Part shown: piece by piece, positions 57,905-64,000 of the stretch
How the letters are laid out: every line of letters begins with the position of its first letter
Position numbering within the stretch: position 1 is the stretch's first letter
From: JBDHWG01 sp046328505
Lineage (GTDB): Bacteria; Chloroflexota; Anaerolineae; Epilineales; JAHCIE01
Direction: 5' to 3'
DNA: 64,000 nt
Assembly (NCBI GenBank): GCA_046328505.1
Contig: JAXLWL010000003.1
Location: 682,001-746,000, forward strand
Translations under genes and position numbers: made by a program
Notes under the pieces: generated by a model
What the model was told of the DNA's origin: nothing
The model's input: the letters and a program-made list of their open reading frames with translations, nothing else
Databases searched by the model: none

Positions 57905-60622
57905 ATGACCGACGAAGACCGCCTTGTGGCAACCGATAGCGCCGTGTCCCCCAACGGTCAGGGCCAGGAACTCGAGGCGCCTGAAGAGACCGCGCCGCCG
58001 GGCAACCTGACGGAGCGGCGCGCGTACTGGCTCGCCTGGGATACCATCGCCTGGAACCTGCCCCAGCCAGGTCCAGCCGCCGTGCGCCTGTACTATGCCC
58101 CCGATGGCGGCCTGACGCTGACTGCCGACGGCATCGAAGGCGGTGACTTCATCGTCCTGGCATACGAGCAAAACGGGCTGGACACCACGATCAAGGCGCG
58201 CTTTCCCCACCTGCGCGACCATGCCGCCTACAGGATACGGGCAAGCGACATCCTCAAAGTAACGGCGATTCTCCGCGGCCAGATGGCCGTCGCGGCGTTC
58301 GACGACACGGACGGACTTCTCGATGCCACATCGCTACAGATTGCCGGCGTGCTGGACGATCTGTACACGTATTATGGGGAGCTTGGCATCATCTACAACG
58401 GCGCAACGCCGAGCCTCAAGGTCTGGGCGCCGACGGCCCGCGACGTCTCCCTGCACCTCTTCGAGACCTCTACCGCGCCCCTGGGCGAGATCTTGCCGAT
58501 GCGGCTCGATCCGGCGATCGGTGTGTGGAGCATTGAGGGCGACCCGTCGTGGACCGGCCGCTACTATCTCTACGAGGTGGAGGTATGGACACCCACGGCG
58601 CAGCGCATCGAGCGCAACCTGGTGACGGACCCATACTCCATCAGTCTGTCGATTGATGGCACGCGCAGCCAGATCGTGGACCTCGGCGATGCCGCCCTTC
58701 AGCCGCCCGGCTGGAGCAACATGCACAAGCCGCGTCTCAACGGCTTGGAAGACATTGTGATCTATGAGCTCCACGTGCGTGACTTCAGCGCCAACGATCC
58801 CTCGGTGCCGGAGCCATACCGCGGCACCTACAAGGCGTTCACCCTCGGCGAGAGCCACGGCATGCGCCACCTATGCGACCTGGCGAAACTCGGCCTGACG
58901 CACATCCACCTACTGCCGGTCTTCGACATCTCGACCATCGAGGAAGACTGTGCGCGACGCCACGACCCCGACCCGGCTGTGCTGGCGAGCTTCGCGCCCG
59001 ACTCGCCGGAGCAGCAAGCGCTCGTCGGCGCGACGCGTCACAGCGACAGCTACAACTGGGGCTACGACCCGTTCCACTATACAACCCCGGAGGGCAGCTA
59101 CGCGGCTCAGCCCGAGGGCGGCGCGCGCATCCTGGAGTTCCGCGAGATGGTGATGGCGCTGAGCGAGGCCGGGCTTCGCGTCGTGATGGACGTCGTCTAC
59201 AACCACACGTCCGCCAGCGGCCAGAACCCCAATTCCGTCCTGGACAAGGTTGTCCCCGGCTACTACCACCGCCTGAACGCCATCGGCCATGTCGAGATGA
59301 GCACGTGCTGCGACAACACCGCCTCAGAGCACGCCATGATGGAAAAGCTAATGGTCGACTCACTCGTGACGTGGGCGACGGCCTACAAGATCGACGGCTT
59401 CCGGTTCGACCTGATGGGCCACCACATGCGCGCCAACCTCCTGAAAGCGCGCGACACGCTGCGCACGCTGACGCCCGAGCGGCACGGCGTCGACGGCTCG
59501 AAGATCTACATCTACGGCGAGGGCTGGGACTTTGGCGAGGTCGGCTGGAACGCGCGGGGTGTCAACGCCTCCCAGGGCAACATGGCCGGGACCGGTATCG
59601 GCACGTTCAGCGATCGGCTGCGGGACGCGGCCCGCGGCGGCAGCGGCTTCGGCGACCCACGCGAGCAGGGCTTCGTCACGGGCCTGTGGTACGAGCCGAA
59701 TGGACACTGGCAGGGCCGCGAGGAAAACCTGCGCAGCCATCTGCTGTACCTCACCGACCTCATCCGCCTGGGCCTGGCGGGCAACCTGGCCGACTACGAG
59801 ATGGTGACGAGCTGGGGCGCGCACTTGCGTGGCGATAGAATCGACTATAACGGCCAGCCGGCCGGCTACGCCCGCGAGCCATACGAGACCGTCACCTACC
59901 TCGAAGCCCATGACAACGAGACGCTGTTCGATGCTATTCAAATGAAGAGCGCGCACGGTGTCAGCATCGCCGACCGCGTTCGCATGCATAACCTTGGTGT
60001 GAGCCTGGTCATGCTGGGCCAGGGCATCCCTTTCTTCCAGGCCGGGCAGGACCTGCTGCGCTCCAAGTCACTGGACCGCAATAGCTACGATTCGGGCGAC
60101 TGGTTCAATCGTATCGACTGGACGAGGCAGGCGAATAACTGGGGCGTTGGGCTGCCGCCGGCCTGGGACAACGAGCACAACTGGCCCCTGGCAGCGCCCC
60201 TTCTCGCAGATCCGATGCTTTGCCCCGGCCCGACGGAAATCGCCGCCGCCCACCAGCACTTCCGCGAGATGCTGCGCATTCGGAAAAGCTCGAAGCTGTT
60301 TCGCCTCGGTCAGGCCGCCGAAATCCGCCGCCGCGTGTCGTTCCTCAACACAGGGCAGGCGCAGTCCCCCGCGTTGATCGCCATGCATCTCGACGGCAGC
60401 GGGCTACCGGAGGACATCGCGCCGCATCAGAACATCGTGGTCGTGTTCAACGCCGCGCCGTATTGGCAGCACGCCACGCTAGAGTGGCATGACAAGCCCA
60501 TGTTCTCGCTACACCCGCTCCAGACGGAGTCTGCCGACCCGGTCGTGCGCGAGGCCCACTACGACGGCGGCGCGTTCGTCGTCCCGCCGCGCACCACGGC
60601 GGTGTTTGTCTCCCTGTGGTAA
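57905..60622 (+). CDS. pulA: Type I pullulanase (alpha-1,6-glucosidase), GH13
   Basis: The 905-residue protein lacks a signal peptide, so it is intracellular. A CBM48-type domain (SLKVWAPTARDVSLHLFETS) precedes the GH13 barrel. The pullulanase signature YNWGYDPFHY is present. Catalytic residues are seen in GFRFDLMGHH (nucleophile Asp), YGEGWDFGE (acid Glu) and EAHDNETLFD (stabilising Asp), and VVMDVVYNHT is conserved region I. The first 110 residues are a further beta-rich starch-binding-like domain (RAYWLAWDTIAWNLPQPGPA). It debranches glycogen, starch or pullulan. No glycogen synthesis genes are near. Confidence 0.92.
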   Translation: MTDEDRLVATDSAVSPNGQGQELEAPEETAPPGNLTERRAYWLAWDTIAWNLPQPGPAAVRLYYAPDGGLTLTADGIEGGDFIVLAYEQNGLDTTIKARFPHLRDHAAYRIRASDILKVTAILRGQMAVAAFDDTDGLLDATSLQIAGVLDDLYTYYGELGIIYNGATPSLKVWAPTARDVSLHLFETSTAPLGEILPMRLDPAIGVWSIEGDPSWTGRYYLYEVEVWTPTAQRIERNLVTDPYSISLSIDGTRSQIVDLGDAALQPPGWSNMHKPRLNGLEDIVIYELHVRDFSANDPSVPEPYRGTYKAFTLGESHGMRHLCDLAKLGLTHIHLLPVFDISTIEEDCARRHDPDPAVLASFAPDSPEQQALVGATRHSDSYNWGYDPFHYTTPEGSYAAQPEGGARILEFREMVMALSEAGLRVVMDVVYNHTSASGQNPNSVLDKVVPGYYHRLNAIGHVEMSTCCDNTASEHAMMEKLMVDSLVTWATAYKIDGFRFDLMGHHMRANLLKARDTLRTLTPERHGVDGSKIYIYGEGWDFGEVGWNARGVNASQGNMAGTGIGTFSDRLRDAARGGSGFGDPREQGFVTGLWYEPNGHWQGREENLRSHLLYLTDLIRLGLAGNLADYEMVTSWGAHLRGDRIDYNGQPAGYAREPYETVTYLEAHDNETLFDAIQMKSAHGVSIADRVRMHNLGVSLVMLGQGIPFFQAGQDLLRSKSLDRNSYDSGDWFNRIDWTRQANNWGVGLPPAWDNEHNWPLAAPLLADPMLCPGPTEIAAAHQHFREMLRIRKSSKLFRLGQAAEIRRRVSFLNTGQAQSPALIAMHLDGSGLPEDIAPHQNIVVVFNAAPYWQHATLEWHDKPMFSLHPLQTESADPVVREAHYDGGAFVVPPRTTAVFVSLW

Positions 60623-60628
60623 GACCGT

Positions 60629-60712
60629 CGCCCCTCTTCCACGCGGAAAGGGGGAACGTGAGACTGGTTCTGGCTCCCCTTCTCCCCGTGTGGGAGAAAG
60701 GGCAGGGGCGAT
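60629..60712. repeat. CCCCTC...GGGG repeat pair after pulA
   Basis: CCCCTCTTCCACGCGGAAAG (60633-60652 region) and CCCCTTCTCCCCGTGTGGG (60678-60696 region) form two small palindromes separated by about 40 nt, the layout of the methyltransferase repeat. It may also stop pulA transcription. Confidence 0.5.
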
Positions 60713-60839
60713 GAGGGACAGGTTCCCACCGCTTACAAACAGTTTGCACACCCGACGAGCCGTGGTCGGTTGACAGCAAAGACTTCGACACCTACAATGA
60801 CGCGCAGAAAGCGATAAACACCCTGGCCGGAGAGTCTTC

Positions 60840-61727
60840 ATGAACGAGACGGTGACCTCCACCCGCCCCTCCTATGAGGAGGCGATCGCGCGCATCAAGG
60901 CCTACCAGGCCGAAGAGGGGGCAGACATAAATGACGTCTGCCGCACCCGGCTCTGGACACATGGGCATAAGACGACGCGAGCTTTGGTTTACTTCCACGG
61001 CTACACCAACTGCCCGGCCCAGTTCGACCAACTTGGGGAGATTCTGTACGAGAAGGGCCTGAACGTCTACGTCCCACGCCTCGAACACCACGGCCTGAAA
61101 GATGTGATGAGCACCGACCAGGCGAACCTGACGTCCGACATGCTCGTGCGCCTGACGAACGAGTCCATCGACATTGCCCACGGCCTGGGGGAAAGCGTGA
61201 CCGTCATGGGCCTCTCGGCGGGCGGGGTGATGGCGGCCTACGCGGCTCAGTTCCGAAGCGACGTCGATCTCGCGGTCGTGATTTCGCCATCGTTTGGCCT
61301 ACCTTTTCTGCCTGCTCCCGTCTCCGATCTCGCCAAGTGGATCCTCCCCGTCGTGCCGAACATGTTCATCTGGTGGGACCCCCGCGTCAAGGAGAAAATC
61401 GAAGGCCCGTCCTACGGCTACCCGCGCTTCTCGACGCACGCCTTGATGAACGTCTTCAAAGCCGGCGACCTGTCGCGAGTGGAGGCTAAAAGCAAGCCGC
61501 CGGCCGCCAAACACGTCGTCGTCATCACCTCGGATAGCGATACCGCGATTCATCTCGAAACCGCCCGCGATCTGGCGAAGGAATGGTGGGTCACCGCGCC
61601 CGACCGTGTCCAGGTCTATACATTTCCGAAAGAGCAACACATTATTCACGACATGATTGACCCACGGCAGACAGCGCAGCGCGTCGACGTGGTCTATCCT
61701 GTCATACTGCAATACCTGGGAGTATAA
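60840..61727 (+). CDS. Alpha/beta hydrolase (lipase/esterase-like)
   Basis: A 295-residue protein. ALVYFHGYTNCPAQFDQLG is the oxyanion-hole loop of the carboxylesterase/monoglyceride-lipase type. The nucleophile elbow is VTVMGLSAGGVMAAYAAQ (Ser). The acid is in VITSDSDTAIH and the His in PKEQHIIHDM. No signal peptide. Substrate unknown. A LOG-family gene begins 3 nt after its stop, so both are co-transcribed. Confidence 0.88.
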   Translation: MNETVTSTRPSYEEAIARIKAYQAEEGADINDVCRTRLWTHGHKTTRALVYFHGYTNCPAQFDQLGEILYEKGLNVYVPRLEHHGLKDVMSTDQANLTSDMLVRLTNESIDIAHGLGESVTVMGLSAGGVMAAYAAQFRSDVDLAVVISPSFGLPFLPAPVSDLAKWILPVVPNMFIWWDPRVKEKIEGPSYGYPRFSTHALMNVFKAGDLSRVEAKSKPPAAKHVVVITSDSDTAIHLETARDLAKEWWVTAPDRVQVYTFPKEQHIIHDMIDPRQTAQRVDVVYPVILQYLGV

Positions 61728-61730
61728 CTA

Positions 61731-62312
61731 ATGCAACGCGTGTGTGTTTTCTGTGGATCCAGCACGGGGGGTGACCCCATCTACATCAACGCGGCCCGTC
61801 ACCTCGGAGCACTCCTCGCCGAGCGGAAGCTCGGCCTCGTGTATGGCGGCGGCCACGTTGGGCTAATGGGGGTCATCGCCGACGCCGTGCTGGCGGGCGG
61901 CGGCGAGGTCATCGGTATCATCCCCACGCACCTGGCGGAGAAGGAATTGGCGCATCAGAAGCTGACCGAGCTGCACGTCGTCGGCTCGATGCACGAGCGC
62001 AAGGCCATGATGGCCGACAAGGGCGACGCTTTCATCGCCCTCCCCGGCGGCTATGGGACGTTCGAAGAGTTCCTGGAGAGCCTGACGTGGGCGCAACTCG
62101 GCCTGCACGAGAAGCCATGCGGCCTGCTGAATGTCGCGGGCTTCTACGACACACTCCTGGCGCTGGTGGATCATGCCGTGACTCAGGGCTTCATCCGCGC
62201 CACCCACCGCGACATGCTCCTGGTCGACGACGATCCGGCGCGGCTCCTGGACCGCTTCAAACAGTATCGCCCCGTCGCCGTTCCGAAATGGATTACCGCT
62301 AGCGACTTGTAG
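61731..62312 (+). CDS. LOG family protein (cytokinin riboside 5'-monophosphate phosphoribohydrolase-like)
   Basis: The 193-residue protein has CVFCGSSTGGDPIYINAARH at the N-terminus, LGLVYGGGHVGLMG, the SMHERKAMM Arg/Lys pair, and the PGGYGTFEEFLESLTWAQLG catalytic signature. TIGR00730/LOG proteins cleave AMP or cytokinin nucleotides, releasing the base. The length is standard. Its 3' end falls inside the stem of a terminator-like hairpin. Confidence 0.92.
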   Translation: MQRVCVFCGSSTGGDPIYINAARHLGALLAERKLGLVYGGGHVGLMGVIADAVLAGGGEVIGIIPTHLAEKELAHQKLTELHVVGSMHERKAMMADKGDAFIALPGGYGTFEEFLESLTWAQLGLHEKPCGLLNVAGFYDTLLALVDHAVTQGFIRATHRDMLLVDDDPARLLDRFKQYRPVAVPKWITASDL

Positions 62313-62336
62313 GGGCGGGTTAAGCCCGCCCCTGTC
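62311..62336 (+). terminator. Hairpin at the LOG gene stop codon
   Basis: AGGGGCGGG (62311-62319) pairs with CCCGCCCCT (62325-62333) around TTAAG. The left arm begins inside the TAG stop. The following sequence GTCTTGCTTCC is only weakly T-rich; it may be a repeat copy acting as terminator for the LOG gene and the convergent gene. Confidence 0.55.
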
Positions 62337-62350
62337 TTGCTTCCATCTTC

Positions 62351-62722
62351 CTAATCGTCGTTGAGGGCCTGAGCCGCCTTCGACGGTCCTGTCGTCCACG
62401 CCGGCGGGTCGCTGGCAGGGAAGGACTCTTCGCTCGCCCGGTCAACGTACTCGTCACGTGGCATCTCGGGCGCTGACGGCCCGGACTGGTGGCCCATCCG
62501 GTTCGAGATCGCCGACTTGATTCGGTCGGGCACGTCACCCGAGCGCGCGCGCTCGTTCATGCTGCGGAACAGGTCCGCGCCCGTCGACCGGTCTTCCGGC
62601 TCACCACCCCGGCCCAGATAGCGGCGGATGACGAAGAAGGCCGCAACCCCCACGCCAAACGCCAGCAGACTCAGCACAATCTTCAGCAGCTTTCCAAGCC
62701 AGGAACTCCCTGACTTCTCCAT
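62351..62722 (-). CDS. Small membrane protein with SFPASDPPAW motif
   Basis: With start MEKSGSSWLGKLL the product has 123 residues. One membrane helix (about residues 9-29, LKIVLSLLAFGVGVAAFFVI) is followed by an RRYLGRGG stretch and a soluble tail. The motif EESFPASDPPAW at about residue 95-110 is a well-spread short motif of unknown role in small bacterial proteins. It is divergent from the last gene of the window. Confidence 0.75.
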   Translation of the reverse strand: MEKSGSSWLGKLLKIVLSLLAFGVGVAAFFVIRRYLGRGGEPEDRSTGADLFRSMNERARSGDVPDRIKSAISNRMGHQSGPSAPEMPRDEYVDRASEESFPASDPPAWTTGPSKAAQALNDD

Positions 62723-62946
62723 CGTAGCCCGTCCCTGCGTTGAAGGGAATCTTCGCGGCATGCGCTACTCCTTTCTGGCTGTCCTCGGACACATCGCGCT
62801 GGCGCAGTTGTCGTACGCCGCCTGACGTGGCTGCAAGTTACATGCCACCTGACAGCCATTCCTGTTACTGGCATAAAACTTGCACCCCCTGAGGCAGGGC
62901 CGATGTGGCCTTTGGCGAAGTAGGCAGATACGGAGGTGCTTAACGA

Positions 62947-64000
62947 ATGGATAATACTTTCACCAATAACCCTGGCAACACCCGAAATCTGACCGGCCGC
63001 GACGTTGTCGCCGGTCTATTCCACGACAATTCTTCAGCTGAGCAGGCGGTTCGCGCGCTGCGCGATGCCGGCTTTGCCCAGGACACCATCGGCGTTGCCG
63101 TCCGCGAGCGAGACGCCGAGGGCAACATGGTCGCCGATGCTAGCGGCGGCGCGACCGCGGCCGGCCTCGTTGGCGGCGGCGTCCTCGGTGGGCTCGTCGG
63201 CTACTTGCTCGGCATCGGCGCGCTGGCTATTCCGGGCATCGGCCCCATTGTCGCGGGTGGCGTTCTGGCCACGACCCTCGCCGGTGCGGCGATCGGTGCG
63301 GGAGCGGGCGGCCTCATCGGCGCGATGACCACGATGGGTATCCCGGAGGAAGAGGCGACGCACTTCAACACCGGTTTCGAGCGCGGTGACACGCTCGTGA
63401 CCGTCCGCGCGGGCAACCGCGTGATGCAGGCGCTCCAGATTCTCGAGCACTATGGCGCCGACACCGGCCCCGGCGGCACGCACTACAAGGCTCACGACAA
63501 CGGCAGCGAGGCCGGCGCGACGACTGCCGGCGCGTTGGGCGGCGGCGCGGCTGGCGCGGCGACGGGCGCGGTGATCGGCGGCCCGGTCGGCGCGGCCGTG
63601 GGCGGTGTTGTCGGCGGCACGGCGGGCGCGGTCGCAGGCAAGGCATCCGAGGATGCTCAGCGGCGCGAGCCGAACGAGGGTAACGAGGGCACGACAGGCG
63701 GCGCCGTCGCGGGTGGCGTCGCCGGCGCGGCGGCCGGCACAGCCGTGGCCGGACCGGCCGGCACGATCCCGGGCGCGTTGATTGGCGGCACGGCCGGGGC
63801 GACGGCAGGGCACGCGGCAGGCGGCGAGACCGCCAAGGATCGCGACCAGGCGACCGACCGCGAAATGCGCGATACGCAGCGGACCAGCGGCAAAGTCATC
63901 AACGAGAACATCGTGAACCGCGACGCGACCGGCCGCGACATGACCGACTACGACCGCAACGATGTTATCAACCGCAACATCGTCACGCCCGACGATGACG
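62947..64000 (+). CDS. Glycine-zipper general-stress-like protein, 5' part
   Basis: The ATG follows GGAGG; 351 codons are present and the frame runs off the window, so the end is missing. Residues of about 18-62 (RDVVAGLFHDNSSAEQAVRA and GFAQDTIGVAVRERDAEGNM) match the YflT/GsiB-like heat/general stress domain that is found before membrane glycine zippers. A glycine-rich hydrophobic stretch of about 60 residues follows (GLVGGGVLGGLVGYLLGIGA), then TTMGIPEEEATHFNTGFERG and a second and third glycine/alanine zipper (about 185-300). The visible C-terminus is rich in Arg/Asp/Asn with NENIVNRD and NRNIVTPD repeats. Function unknown; stress-linked membrane protein by analogy. Confidence 0.8.
   Translation, partial: MDNTFTNNPGNTRNLTGRDVVAGLFHDNSSAEQAVRALRDAGFAQDTIGVAVRERDAEGNMVADASGGATAAGLVGGGVLGGLVGYLLGIGALAIPGIGPIVAGGVLATTLAGAAIGAGAGGLIGAMTTMGIPEEEATHFNTGFERGDTLVTVRAGNRVMQALQILEHYGADTGPGGTHYKAHDNGSEAGATTAGALGGGAAGAATGAVIGGPVGAAVGGVVGGTAGAVAGKASEDAQRREPNEGNEGTTGGAVAGGVAGAAAGTAVAGPAGTIPGALIGGTAGATAGHAAGGETAKDRDQATDREMRDTQRTSGKVINENIVNRDATGRDMTDYDRNDVINRNIVTPDDD

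Noticed and set aside
62869..62884. Sigma-54-like TGGCAT-N5-TTGCA with GG-N10-GC spacing before the last gene
   Set aside because: The spacing is right but it is one short match. The same bases resemble an extended -10 (TGGCATAAA), no activator gene is near, and sigma-54 is not expected in most Chloroflexota.

Overview
The window is GC-rich, gene-dense bacterial chromosome. Gene content points to Chloroflexota, probably a monoderm lineage. The hints are a zinc-ribbon/LysM wall protein with long Thr/Pro linkers, very large secreted beta-helix proteins with a C-terminal PVKW-type domain, ArnT/PMT-like multi-membrane glycosyltransferases, a DevBCA/MacB-like exporter with no outer-membrane channel gene, and several palindromic dispersed repeats. 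That placement is inferred from family content; no rRNA or other phylogenetic marker is present. I saw no tRNA, rRNA, CRISPR array, transposase, integrase or phage gene.

Layout. 1-5.8 kb: the 3' end of a quinone-oxidoreductase-type gene, a secreted ScyD/ScyE-like protein, a ParA ATPase overlapping a small coiled-coil partner, a Gfo/Idh/MocA dehydrogenase behind a structured leader, a MazEF-like toxin-antitoxin pair and a PPOX-family flavoprotein. 5.8-14.3 kb: a membrane glycosyltransferase with an unknown partner, then a leftward block with an orphan DNA methyltransferase (carrying a palindromic repeat inside its reading frame), a 3-hydroxyisobutyrate-dehydrogenase-like enzyme, a KtrAB-type K+ uptake pair, a CBS-pair protein and HtpX. 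14.5-23.3 kb: a P5C dehydrogenase, a YetF/DUF421 protein, SfsA and BirA, divergent HIT protein and thiolase, a DUF488 protein, a methyltransferase, an ornithine-cyclodeaminase-family enzyme and a DivIC/FtsB-like protein. 23.4-28.8 kb: LysM protein, PspA, and an OmpR/HisKA two-component system. 29.2-38.6 kb: two ABC exporter modules separated by three small proteins. The first module has a MacB-type ATPase fused to a cyclic-nucleotide-binding-like domain plus an 8-TM-type FtsX permease. The second is TetR-permease-ATPase-HlyD adaptor. 38.7-47.2 kb: CnoX-like thioredoxin-TPR protein, RraA-like protein, DUF3830, aldo/keto reductase, threonine dehydratase, GT39 glycosyltransferase, uracil-DNA glycosylase and an M50 protease. 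47.7-56.8 kb: two tandem paralogous giant beta-helix proteins. 56.9-64 kb: DUF1269 protein, type I pullulanase, alpha/beta hydrolase, LOG-family protein, a small membrane protein and a truncated glycine-zipper stress protein.

How the parts fit. Envelope functions dominate: two exporters, PspA, HtpX, LysM protein, glycosyltransferases, site-2 protease and secreted beta-helix proteins. I see no classic defence island; the methyltransferase has no restriction subunit beside it. The best candidates for something under-described are the ParA/coiled-coil pair (possible cargo-positioning system with a leaderless mRNA), the ATPase-CNB fusion exporter, and two adjacent small proteins that share one unnamed domain. 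At least five families of short palindromic repeats sit in the intergenic gaps, and one has been absorbed into a coding sequence.
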